The position numbers and the translations under genes are program-made. Positions 1 to 12,400 of a stretch of DNA of 60,000 nucleotides are shown piece after piece; position 1 is the stretch's first letter, and each line of letters opens with the position of its first letter. Source of the DNA: Membranipora membranacea (taxonomy: Eukaryota; Bryozoa; Gymnolaemata; Cheilostomatida; Membraniporidae); NCBI GenBank assembly GCA_914767715.1, contig OU612068.1, positions 13,828,001 through 13,888,000 of the forward strand, given 5' to 3'. The notes below the pieces were generated by a model. The model had not been told where the DNA came from and made no database searches. It saw only the letters and a list, made by a program, of their open reading frames with translations.

Positions 1-190
1 GCCAAATTGTGGAACTTTGACAGCTATCAGCTGCTAACTAGGCACATATACTATATCAGTCTATTTTTTCTCAATGATGTAAGTTTTCAATTCAAATCAA
101 ATTCTTGAAAAACAAACTAATATATCTGAGAAACAGTTTATCAGGAATCCTGTACTTACATTATCATTAGTAGACGACTCGCACACTCTC

Positions 191-3100
191 TCAAAGTATG
201 ACACATGAACAGGAGTTGGCTTTCCTTGCCTGAATGAAGAAAAGGTAAATACGTTCACAAAAATTAGATACATAGATGCTTCCCAAACATATAAGTATGT
301 TTATGGTTGCGTCAAAAAAGGAAAAAAATAATTAGCTACTCAAGATAAATTAGCATCAATATCACAGTGTTCATCCGGTCATACTCAAGTCACAATTATA
401 GATGAGGTTAATCATGACACACTATTTATAGTGTGATTCGGAGTCATTGATCCCGGATTTATTAATATTTACGTGAATTGATAAGATATGACATCAAGAA
501 ATAACCTAACCTAAACAGTATTTTGATCATCATGCAGTTTCCGTGTGATCGTGGTTGCTGGGCAGCCTTACTAACAGTGACAATTATTTAGCAACACTAC
601 CCAATACATCTAACATTATCTCTGAGTGGCTGGTGTTAGGTCCATTTTGAAGGTATTTGACAATAGCTTTAGCTAAACTGGTCATTCAAGAATCTCACTG
701 TAGAGCAGGATTTAGCCTTAATGCACTGCAAATTGTTTTTTTTTTTGGATTTTGTGACAGTTGGTGGGTCTGGGAGTGCCACATCATCCGTGAAACTAAC
801 TGTTCCAGCACTTACCCTAAACAATAAGTGATCATTGGCCCACACATGTAAGTGCCTTTGTATATAGATTCAATATGACCCTCCCCCACTGAAGTTGAGG
901 GTAGCGCATTTGAGGCTCAAAGGTTATATGAACTCAAAGTCCGTGACTCAATGGGTTCCTATTTCCACAGGAAACGCATGGCATGTTTAACATGTGACAG
1001 CCAACATGTGACTTTAAAGTTCCCATTCTTGAAATAGAGGTATTGTTTAAAAAATATATACAAGGGAACACAACTGCTAAAGAGCATTTTGAGGTCATAG
1101 TTTGTTTTTTATCTAATCAACCTATCTATGCTAACAAAACAGAGATTACATGCAGTTAATTTGGTTACATCACTCACCGTTGTGTAAAATGCCTTTGACT
1201 GACCGCTGAGATCTTCAGATTTAGCGACTAAATCATCTAACTTTTCGCCTCGATTTAACATAGCTTCTAATGTTTGATGCTACAGAACAAAGATACAAAA
1301 GCCTTACAACAGCTAGCACAGAACATAAAAGGAAGTTAATCATTCACAAGCAGCTCTTACTGTGGTGAAAAACATTTTGGATTGTTTCGACAGCTCTTCG
1401 GATGTTTGCACTAAATCATCAATTTTCTCTCCTCGCTCGAGCAAAGCCTCGAGCGTCTCATGCTGAAAAATTCAATCAGTAAGCCATGATAAAACTGAGA
1501 GTTGGCGAACCCACTTAAAACATTAATAATGAAATATCTAACAACCTCTCTGACATCTCCCTGACTCGTCAAACTAAAGTTTCATTTCAGTTGTGTCTCA
1601 CTGAATTACAAAATGAGCGAGGCTTTTGTAGTCGGATCCTCTTTATTACATAACTGTCTCGCTCTTTTGGTCTTTCAATGTGATGAACTCGTTCCAAGAT
1701 TTTTCAGTAAGAAATCAGCAAGGAACTATCAGAATATTTAATTACGCAACTTACCAGGATAACTTTAGTTTCATCTACATCTGCCTGTACTCTTGTGAGG
1801 GCGTCAGACTCGCGAGGGTTCTACAACATCAATGTGAGTATGAATACGTAATTAGCTGAATGGTATGCGAGCACACAACTCCCAGATGTGAATGGCAGAC
1901 CAGTCATTCAGTGCCATCAAAGCTTTTTTGGGGATGGGGAACCCGAGATGGCATCAAGTTCAAACCCTCACTATTTTTATCTAAAATTTACACAAAAAAA
2001 GACTAAAATGCATCATGACATGCGTGTTTCATATTGTTAATAGTTACCTGGTAATTAGCAAGAAGTTTCTCTCCAGCTGCAAATTCTAAGCTTCTGTAAA
2101 ACAAAGTCATCATAATGAGTCATATGGGACTGACATGCTTCATAAGCATGACTCAGTAGCATATATTGTTAAAAATCAATATTGTGTACTTTCATGTTAT
2201 ATATTAATTAACCCATATCACTATGTTATGGGATGAATAGTCTATCTACAAACTCCTAAGCTCAAAATTAAACTGTAATTTATATTGATCGCTTCAGTGA
2301 TAAGTTTATTTTAGAAATATGAAGAGTATTGAGCTTACCCAGGAGCAGCAGTCTTCCATGAATTTGGAGGATTGATTTGCGAAAAATCATCAAGCACCTG
2401 AAATAGATAGTAAATTAGGCTACGATATTCAACTGAAGGACACCCGCAGTTGTTTACTTTTGGTTTATAGGCTACCAATGGAAACATCGGGTATAGAAGG
2501 AAGTGCTTAGTCAATTACATGACTGCAATTGAGCCGTGACTTATTGAGTCGTTCAATAAAGGAAATTGAGTTGCTGGGTCTAAATATAGCATACCCTAAA
2601 GGCACCACCATAATAAACTTTAATAAACCAACTATCAACTTCAATCAATACAACTTTCACTTGGTTGATGGTTGATAACTACAGTTATAAAAAAAATATT
2701 GATGATAAATTATCAAGTTTATGGTACTGATTGGAGCTGCCATGTCCAAAGGCTACATATTGAAGCAGATATTTTGTAAGGTGTACCTTATTTATAAAAC
2801 TGTGTGCGACCCTCTGAGGGTACTCGTGGTCACCGATAACTACCGCTGTCAAACCTTCTGCTTGTACATACACATGACAAATATATTCTGTAAAATGAAA
2901 AAATTGTGTATTATTATTTATTCATTATAATTATTTCATAACCCCGTTGCGTTAATCAAACTGTGTACCAGCCCAACAACCATAGAGACTCCATAAACAT
3001 GTTATACCTGTCCACAAAGATCATGTCTATTGATATATGATTATGTACTGTAGGTAGCCTTGGGTTATATCTCAAAAAAATGTTGTACAAGCTCTCATAT

Positions 3101-4417
3101 GAAACAAAAGGAGACTAAAAATGACATTCAATGCCATTACAATAGACAAAAACACACAACGCTAGACTGCACACTGAACATAAAAAGTAGTGTCCGCATT
3201 ATAGTTAGGCACTGTGCAAGGAGTTTCTAGCTACCAAAGTGGGCAGGCGTTGTGTCACCAATATTGCAGTATTGCACTATGCCATAGCAGTTTTAATACA
3301 CAGCGACTGGTCTAGTTTTCTGTGATTTGAGAACTATTAATACAGTTCCATGGTTCAAACAGATTTTGTATACCGAAAATGATGTGCGTGTCTATTTTAG
3401 TATTATTACACAGTTAGATTAGCTAATACCAGCATAAACCGTTGTTCCACGCAACATTCTATTGGTAACATATGCAGTATTAGCTTACCCTGTTCTTTTA
3501 CTGAAGCTCTAGATCCTACTGTGGTCCTCTCAGCAATAATCTTACTAGTGAAGTTCATGAACTCTTTGACGCTGCAAAATAAATAGGCAATTATCAACCA
3601 TTATTTAAATAAAATAAAATCGCGGAGCAAATGGGTTAGAAGCTGGATTAGATGTTGTATCTCAATTTATTTTCCACTGATGATTGATTTGTGAAGACCT
3701 TTATAGTCAAGGGTTGATTTACATTTCAATGAGTCTGTAGGACTACACTAGGGCCGCAAAGAAGACAATATCCTCTTAAAATCCCTGAGGGGTTTGTAAG
3801 AAGTCTGTTTGTACATTGCTCACAAGTGTTTGTTTATAGGGACAGGCGTTCAGAATTTAAAACAATTCGCGAAACTCAACTTGCAAAATATGTGCTTCAT
3901 TTAGGTCATTATTATACTGTTTGTGAGTTGTGTTGACATAAATAAAATGTCAAAATATTTTCAGTAAAGGCTGGTCCACATTGTCCCAGATGACATTGGG
4001 ATACCATCAGATGGTCCCAGTCTTGTGTTCACATGTAAAACTCATCCCAGAATAGCAATATGGTTTTTGTTCACAATGTCTAGGATCGTCCCAGATCATC
4101 CAATGTTGCATTCACATATTACCCAGCTGTAAAATGAGTCTGGGTCAGTCTGGGACAGTACATGGAAAGTTCCACGTTCACAAACATTCTAGATACTATC
4201 CCAGACTCATGATTGTGTCATTTTCATGTTCGTTTTGACTGGGATGGCTGTCTGGGACTATTTGGACCAGCCATAAGACATTAAGGCATTCAGTAACTGC
4301 GTCTCACCTGGATCTTTGGAAGAAGCTGAATGTGCTGAGCTCATGTGTGGCATATAGCTGTGTGACCTTAGCTGTGGTCGGGTCTTTATAGAACACCTCC
4401 AATGCTACCAACTTCAT
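191..4417 (-). CDS. YKT6: YKT6 R-SNARE, 8 coding exon positions, exon 7 present in two tandem alternatives
   Basis: This is a prenylated/palmitoylated R-SNARE of ER-Golgi, endosomal and autophagosomal fusion. Coding exons on the minus strand are 4417-4308, 3571-3489, 2887-2787, 2397-2339, 2093-2048, 1820-1755, then 1462-1361 (7a) or 1279-1178 (7b), then 229-191. All joins are GT-AG and in frame, giving 201 residues with one exon 7, close to the family length of about 200. Residues 1-~130 are the longin domain (start MKLVALEVF; then EFMNFTSKIIAERT, GDHEYPQRV). NPRESD and VDETKVIL precede the SNARE helix at ~140-190, whose zero-layer Arg is residue 165 in both exon 7 versions. The C-terminus is ARKANSCSCVIL: an upstream Cys for palmitate and a CaaX box CVIL. 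Exon joins are inferred; the family call is secure. Confidence 0.95.
1178..1279 (-). other. YKT6: YKT6 SNARE exon 7b (downstream alternative)
   Basis: This exon is 102 nt, phase 0 at both ends, with acceptor TAG at 1282-1280 and donor GTGAGTG starting at 1177. It encodes HQTLEAMLNRGEKLDDL and onward, ending QSKAFYTT. Of the two copies it is closer to typical YKT6 (LDDLVAKSE, QSKAFY). It is separated from 7a by only 81 nt. Both exons splice in frame to the last exon at 229-191. Confidence 0.9.
1361..1462 (-). other. YKT6: YKT6 SNARE exon 7a (upstream alternative)
   Basis: This exon is 102 nt, phase 0 at both ends, with acceptor CAG at 1465-1463 and donor GTAAGAG starting at 1360. It encodes 34 residues beginning HETLEALLERGEKIDDL, which is the R-SNARE core with the zero-layer Arg. 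It aligns without gaps to exon 7b (24 of 34 residues identical). Confidence 0.9.
3968..4273. mobile_element. 306-bp MITE in YKT6 intron 1
   Basis: The two ends are inverted copies: GGCTGGTCCACATTGTCCCA at the left and the complement of TGGGACTATTTGGACCAGCC at the right. The interior repeats variants of CCCAGA/TCTGGGA. The element is flanked by TAA at 3965-3967 and TAA at 4274-4276, a 3-bp target duplication as made by PIF/Harbinger-type elements. There is no coding capacity. The superfamily is inferred from the TSD only. Confidence 0.7.
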
Positions 4418-6105
4418 GATGGAACCTGGCAAGCAGTTACTCAATGAAAATTCTGCAATGAAGAATAGTCTTTCATATATCGCTGTGAAGGGAATAAATT
4501 ATTATCACAGAAAATATAAATCCAAACATACGGTTTTGATAAAGTATTCTGCGTCTTAATCCCAAAACTTTGCACTAGATCTTTGTATAATACGTGATGA
4601 CCTAGCCACTGTGTTGGCTCTATTCAGGGCAGACCAGCTGGCTTATGATGTCCACACCTGTTAACTGAAACCATATCGACATAGAAGCCAACTGCAGAAC
4701 ACCAAATCAAAAAGTTAATTGATCAGTAATTATAATCACAAAACATGCTACATTCCTTCTGCAGGCCCTAAGCCTAAAAACCTAGCTAAATCCAATAAGC
4801 CCCGATGAATATAATGGCACATTGAGTCAATTGTGCCGAATTATTATGGATATATCTACATCATTCATAGGCTATGCAAACAAGCTAATCTTAATAAATT
4901 TAATCCAATCAATGGTCTTGGTTTTTCACATCTTGCCACCTACCTACCTTAAATTGAGCTCCAAGTCTTCTGAAAGACTCCTTCTCCTCAACACTAACTT
5001 AACAAACACGGCTTCACACTCACAGGCCTAGATACTAGTAAGTATCTTAGTAGCAGTAGTCTAGTAGTAAGTAAATAGGTTAGGTAGTTGTTTGGTCCCT
5101 CAGCTCAACTCCAAGTCACAACAACTGGTGGGTCTTTATGATGAAGCTTCACTTCAGCTTCTGTTAAGCCTTGGTATCTAGCTCAGAATTTCTTTACCGT
5201 CAATAATAAGTCAGGCAATGTGTTCATCAACAGTACAAAATTGCCAGAGGCTTATTTATAATAAATCAGGTGATTGTTATGATGATGGAATTACTTTTTG
5301 TTGTACCGGAAGTGGTGCACTGGTGTAACCTAGCAGAAACTAACCTAGTAATCTTTGAAAATGAGAATTATAATTAACTATTGATAAAAAAAATTAATTA
5401 AGAATAAATTGTATTGTAGTGGGTTTTCAGCTCATAAACTCAGGAAAAAAATGAATTCCATGAGGAAAACCAATTAGTATATTCATGTTGCCATGAATAT
5501 GTACCTATGCAACACTGGAAGCAAGTGCTCAATCAAGACAGGTATTTTATATTCACTGTTATAACTAATTTCAGGACCCTACATTCCATTACCATTTCTT
5601 TTCTCTGACTCAAGGTCATAGGTATGAGCATGCATATGAAACATAGAAAGCACAGGCCATAAATGTGGGTTAAATATGTAATGTAATCATGGTGAACTAA
5701 TCTTATCTCCGAAATCCACTGCAAGGGCTACTCTGGTGAAGTAAAGAGCAGTAAAATTGTGGAGTAATAGTGTTATAATGTTGAGCATGCCTTCTGCCTA
5801 GCTAGGTTATGAACAGCAGCAGCTGGTAGAGTAGTTTATTCAAGTTGGTGTTCCAATAATAACCAACTCTGGCCCAGGTATATCCTGATATACCACTGTA
5901 TTACATTGAAATTCAAAGGTAACCTTCTCATGGTGTACCATAATAACATCAACGAGGGAGTTCATTGATTTGATAGCCATATGAATATAACTTGAATGTT
6001 TCTGAATAACCTTTGATACATTTGCTGTAGCATATCAATGTGTTGCCTGGTTGATAACACGAAGTAAGAATGGTAAACATGGTAGACAACAACCAGAGAT
6101 TCCCG
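4418..6105. other. Intergenic, YKT6 5' flank (divergent with TTC24-like)
   Basis: I see no convincing coding exon here; the short open frames lack splice context and similarity. YKT6 (minus) and the TTC24-like gene (plus) are divergently transcribed, so promoters for both must lie in or near this stretch, but I see no clear TATA box for either. Confidence 0.5.
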
Positions 6106-6109
6106 GAGT

Positions 6110-6330
6110 AGGAGGTGGCTCAGTTGGTTAGAGCGCCGTCCTTTAGCATGCACATGTTGAAGGTCGTGGGTTCGAATACCACTGCGGTCCATCAACTACT
6201 GGGGTTTGGTTGGCCCCCAGGTGTGCTCCGACCTGCCTGCAAACAGAGAGCAAATTGGCGCAGACATTGCGGCCTCGTCATTAAGGCTCTACTTTTTTGC
6301 CGCCGATGCTCCGGGATGTGGAGAGTGATA
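6110..6330 (+). mobile_element. tRNA-derived SINE-like element
   Basis: A polymerase III A-box-like TGGCTCAGTTGGTTAGAGCG starts near 6117, and a B-box GGTTCGAATAC lies near 6169, about 50 nt apart as in a tRNA. The following ~150 nt (TGCGGTCC onward, ending near a short T run) is unrelated to any tRNA, as expected for a SINE body. It does not fold as a full tRNA with a CCA-ready 3' end, so I do not call a tRNA gene. The right border is approximate. Confidence 0.6.
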
Positions 6331-6421
6331 TGACATCCAATTTTAATTAACCGGTTTTTTAATCAATCTCTGTATTTTGGGTCACATAATTACATTTATT
6401 GGTTTTTATTTTATGTAGAAT

Positions 6422-9400
6422 ATGATGGACGTTGAAAGCTCTGAGAACATTGATAACAATGTCACAGCGATGCTGAATAGGCTATCGCTAATTGGTGAGG
6501 AACAGTTACGGAAAGGCAACTTGAGGAAAGCTAAAACTGCTTTCGAGTATGCGCTGAAAAAGTCTCGCATTGCTCATGACCTGAGCTATATTGAATCTTC
6601 GCTAGTCAACTTGGCTGCTACCAGCCTTGCTGATGAGAAGCCAGAGCAAGTTTTAGAATATCTTCAAGCTGCTTTGGATCTTGAGTATGAAAATGTTAAA
6701 AATGGAGACATCCGCTTTAACATGGCGCTGGCACGAGAGCAGCTTGGTTGCCACGGAGAAGCTGTAAAAGAGTATGAGTTAGCTATCACAGCTTACCAGA
6801 CGGAGAATGCTACTCCTGATATCCTGGTGAGGACATGCGTGAAGGCTGGCATACTGTTGATGAAGCTAGGGAGGTATCGGAAGTCTGCTCAGTATCTGGA
6901 TATGGCGGCAACTATTCTCTCAGAGAAGGAGCTCCTTGAGCAGCTAGCTACAGTTCTGTGTATGAAAGCCAAGTGTTTAGTCAGCTCAGATAAGACTGTG
7001 ACTGAGGCTATTGATGTGTGCGAAGAATGTGTGAAGCTTTGCAACTCTATCTCTACTCAGGACTCATTCACAGGTAATAAATACTGCTCTTGTTAAATAC
7101 TAGTCTTAGCATATGAAAATTTTGAGGTGGCTAATGGGTGATAATGACAATTATTAAAATGGGGGCGAGCTATATCATCAGGGTTATTACCCGTTCCGTA
7201 AACTGCCAAGCAGGTGAGATTTGAACAACTGGACTTGTTAATGAGGCTTATACCAGAGACCTCTTTACCCCTTGCTTGAACTATAGTTCAGCATTTTGAT
7301 GTTTTTTCCCAATTTTCTTTTGTATAAAAGATGCACAATATTATATAATATATGTCGACTTTCTGATTACAGTAAGCCTGTATAATGAGCTGGGTTTGCT
7401 GCTGACCCAGTGTAAGCAGTACGAGAAGTCAGCAGAGTGTTATAAGTTGGCTCTTGATGCCTCCGATCAGAGTATGGATGATATCCTCCCTATAACAAAG
7501 AGAGCAGCCCTCCTACAGAACTTAGGAGCTGTTCTTAACTCAACCAAAAACTTCCAGGATGCTGCTAACTACAGCGAGCAGGCTGCTGATATATATGGTA
7601 GAGGTTTAAAAAACTTTTCTTTTGCCTATACTATAAATTGAGTTTTAAAAAAAGCGCTTGGCATAACAGTAAATAAACGCTACTAAAAAGCAAGGACTCA
7701 GTCAGAAGCTTGAGGCAATTTTAATTATTTCAATTAGAATTTAGACAGGGATATTTAGACAGGGGTATTTAGACAGGGACATCTCTCGGATGCTATTTTG
7801 AAAGCTAAAGATGTCTTTGCCTGTAACTTTTATTAGTAGTGACACTATTTCATTTGGTTTCCATCTAGGATCACATGGTGTTAGGAGCAGCCAGTGTCAC
7901 TGCTTTTTGAATATGGCTTACAGCTATGCACAGATGAAGACAGATTCTGCCATGCAGAGATGCGACGAATCTTACTTGCATGCCCTCCAAGCTGCTAAGG
8001 ACACAGGTAGGTTTACGTAACCTTTTATGACAATCTTTGTGTTTGTAGTTTGAAATTTGTCATGCTCGACTTCCGCGTCCACAAAAATAGATACCCCTGG
8101 TGGTGCTAGAACAACAAAGTAGCAATGCTCTCCCAATTAGACTGGAATCATAGGCATATAAATACTCTTATTTATTTACATGTATGTATTTATATGATTA
8201 TGACTGGAAACCAAAACCCATGCAACACCAAATTGCTTGGTAGTGGGTGGCATGTGTGCAAACCGGAATATTAAAAATGATATATGTATTATGCAGTGGC
8301 TGTGGTATGCATAGTTTCTTCATTTTGATAGATTGTCAGAGAGACCAGTGGCAATCTCTGGAAGGACTAGCTGGGGTAGCACTGTACAGGGGAGACCTGG
8401 GTAGAGCTGTATCATGCTATCAGAAGGCTATCGGTATATGTGCTGCTGTGGGTAAAGATACAAAGGAACAGGAGGGACTTGTCAGAAAGCTGTCTGCCGT
8501 TCTCCGCAGTCGAGCACAGCGTAACGGAGGAAATGGTGTTCATCACTCTCAACCAGGTATATTTCCTTACATATTTTATTTATTTATTCAATTATTTATT
8601 TATTGAGGATTTGTAAAAGTTTATAATTTAAGTAAATTAAAAATAACTTGTTGACCTCACATACATTAACATAGATATAGGAAAAATTATTGCAGTTGTG
8701 AAGAATTGACACATCTTCCGTCAGAAACAATTTAAATTTTTATGCAAGATGTGTTTCAGCCAATGTGTTGACTACGATCATTTTTTAGTTAATTATCTAT
8801 TTCTCATATCCATTCTCACATAATAATAAAAATGTTGGGAAGTTAGTATATGAATGAAAATTATGAAGTTGCCCTACCTCTGATAATACCAAGACAACTC
8901 CAAAATAACATTCTGGTTGTTATTTGATAATTCATAATTCTATGATACAAATGTCAAGTCAATCATATGTGAGATCTGATACAAAGCAATTAATATTACA
9001 GGTCACACAGGACAGCATGAGACAATGGCTGCATGGAACCAGCAGCAACAGTCAGCCACCCAGTATTCCTCCGTGTGGAGTCAGGCTGTGTTGTCTGAGC
9101 CCTCTGTCAGTGCTGCAGTAGCTGCCAGTGTAGCTGCTGCCGATCAAGTAAGCCCTGACATTGCGCAATACATCATGTCACAACCTGTGTACGTGGTCAG
9201 CCCTCAGGGAGACTCAACTCCGAGTATTACTCCTTTACCTACGGATCACAGACCTGTTAATCCTCATGCCTCCAGACAAACAATACCAACCACACCAGTA
9301 CAATTCAGTGAAGCTTATGCAAACAACCCGCAGCATCTACTAGATGTCCTGCAGGAGAGTAAGGCTGGTACAAGCCACGTCGTCAGAAGAAAGAATGCAA

Positions 9401-12400
9401 AGGAGATAAAAAAATTGAGGTGGGCTAACCCATTTACTCGAGCAACTTATTTTCAATTCTAGTTTGAACCAGAAAATATTGCTGCTTATAGTATGCTTCT
9501 GGCTTATTGATGCAGTTTATTACTTCTAGTATATTCTTACCCCGGCCTGCTTTGCTTCAGATTCCAAATGTAGTCCTTCTGTAAAACTTAGCTTTCAACA
9601 CAAGCAAAGCTTCAGTAGGGTTATCATTACTTGTATGTTTAACAACTTATCAACCTCGATATCCATTTCAGCATTGCAGGCTATGACTCCGATCATTCTG
9701 TTTGGTAAATAGCTCACTGGCTAGCTTTACATATGTCAAGATTTATGAAGCTTGAGTTCCTCATCTGAGTTAGACAGTATAACAGCTTGGGGACTCAAGC
9801 TCAGTTTTATCGGGTTCTGGAAAACGCGGAAAGGCGGAAAATCAGTTTCATCGCGGAAAATCGTTTTCCAGAACCCGCAGTTTTATGTAGCATCTGTGTA
9901 GCTTGCTTAACCGCTTATAATTTTTGCATAAATAGTATAGCAACTTTACCACAAATTTCATTTTACCTTCATTGCCTGTCATGCCAAATTCAGGAATTTC
10001 CAAAAATTTCAGGTACAAACAAGGTTGATATCAATGGTTTTTCCAGAAGTGTAGGTTAATGGACTTCATGATAATATCGACATGCAAAAAAAGGGAAGCA
10101 ATGTAAAGCAATGGTTTGCAAATGATTAATTCCATTTCAAAGTTAAGTGTGCCTGAATGCTCGTATTCCTCAATACTCAAGAACCAAAACTAACATATCA
10201 CCTGTTTTCCCTACTTATACTAAAGTTACCTCAAATCTCTCTTTTCTGATGGTCGTAAACACTCCTACAGCTTTGTAAGAATTCAGAGGCTTGAGTACTT
10301 GCTAAACCTATGTTTATTTTTTAGCCACAGACGTCAGAGTAACCTTCACCCCGTACATGGCAGACCTGAGATCCTAGTAAAAGGTCTCGGTACTTATAGA
10401 AAGGAAGAAGACAACTCTGAACATCTCTCACCACAGCACATGTAAGTCACCAGGGAGTCACCAGGAGTCACCCTGGAGTCACAACAACTAAATTTATTTA
10501 TATGTATTGTGGAGTTGTCCTCTTACAAATTCTGAGGGCACAACTCACAGTGCAGTATCTCAGCTCTCAAAACCGAACAGCTTGCTGGTATTCAGTTAAT
10601 TCTTTGTCATATGCATCATATGAAAAATGTTTAGCAAGAATAACCTGATATGAATATTAATTATGCAAATCCTGTACACATGCAGGTTTTGTGTAGCCTT
10701 GTCTCACGTCTACTTTATTTGGTTTGGTTTTACTTCCCAAACCAAAAAAAGTAGCCGTGAGACAAGGCTCGGTTTAACGGATATGTTACATGAAGCAAAG
10801 CTATCAAAGACTGCATAGAGCTGCAGCAAAGTCCCCGGGAGCGACACAATTAAAAACAAGATATAATCTTGAAAGACTTTTCTTGTTGTCAAGCTTAGTG
10901 TTTAACATACCTTATGTAGAAAGAGAAAGGGGAGGAGACGGAGGCGTACATCAGAGGGGTCTTTTAACAGTGAGCGCTCTGATGGTCTGTATATCAAAGG
11001 ACTAGCAGTGACTCTTGATCAGGAACCTATGTGAGTTTTTGAATACGATTACCTATTCACACAATTTCCTGAAATTCATAAGGATATCAATGTTACGCTA
11101 CAAAGAGCGTCTGGTATTATTTCGCTGTGAATTCCGGCTGACATTTCATCTTGGGAATGCTATATAGTTATGTAACTAACAGTTCATTATTTCACCATCA
11201 ATGTTTTAAATGATATGGCAGATTCAATTTATTGAAACTTCAATTGTGTCCAACTTCTGTCCTGGAATCGGGATTTCATGTGATATGTCAAGTCATTCTT
11301 CTCATGCATGAACGTAGTATGAACATTTCCCATCTATCCTTCGTTCTTCCACTTCTCCTGATTAACTTGTTGTGACGTTGGTTAATGTTATAATGTTATG
11401 TGTCAGGGAGCCGCATGTGGGTTTCAGTCCTGGACACCATTATGATGTGATTGATGAGGTAGATGGTCCTAACACAATCAGTGTTAGGCCTATGAGCCGA
11501 CAAGTCCAGCATCGCCAAAGTGCGATACACCGATATGGCAGACACAGCGATCGGTCAGATACATCCAGCTCGAGCAGCAGCAGCGATGATGGCAGGAACC
11601 TGTAAGATATAAGACAACCGTAGATCAACTGTCTGATCTGATGGTTAACATAGTCAACCCTTCAGGTTTTTTTAAACAGATAACTTGTATCAAAATAAAA
11701 ATAACATCAGTTGCACAAAAATGTTTCGAACTCAACCTTCATCATTGTCGTGAGATAATCGAGAAAAATATGTTATCTTCTATGTAATTCGTCTCTCGAT
11801 TTCAAATTTCCTAAGCATGTTGTCTCATATTGAATTAGGTTGTACTGTCTGAGTTGGGCTGAATTGTCAATCAACAAGATATACAACCCGCCCTGAGATT
11901 GGATTATGTGGTGGGGATGGCGTAGCCAAGTACAGTATAGCTCAATTCCATATGACATATTACGGAATTCCATTCAGCCACACAAATTGTAGTCATCTTG
12001 TCTGAAATATTCAAAACTGTCTCAAAACACCTGGATTATCAGGATTTTACAATTTTATTAGCTACTTATGAAATAGAATGAGACTTAAATGAGAAAATGC
12101 TGTCACATGTGTGATATATGCGGCACAAGTATGATGGAGATCAAGTATGATCAAATTTGCCTGCATTTTGAGTTGTCATAAAGCCGGTAGCGTCTTGTCG
12201 GTAGAATGGAAACAACCAGTATACAGCAAAATGAATCAGTCTTAATCTATGTATGATGTCAGTCTTATTGGGTTCTCGTTTTTGCACCTTGTGTAGAGCA
12301 GAGCTCAAGGAGGATAACACGATAGACTATTATAACTGTACAGAAACAAGCACAGAAACAAGTACAGATGCAGAGGAAGTTTATCAACACCAGAAGCGAC

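Noticed and set aside
6110-6190. tRNA gene
   Set aside because: The ends GGAGGTGG and TGCGGTCC do not form a full acceptor stem; long unrelated tail. Called SINE-like instead.
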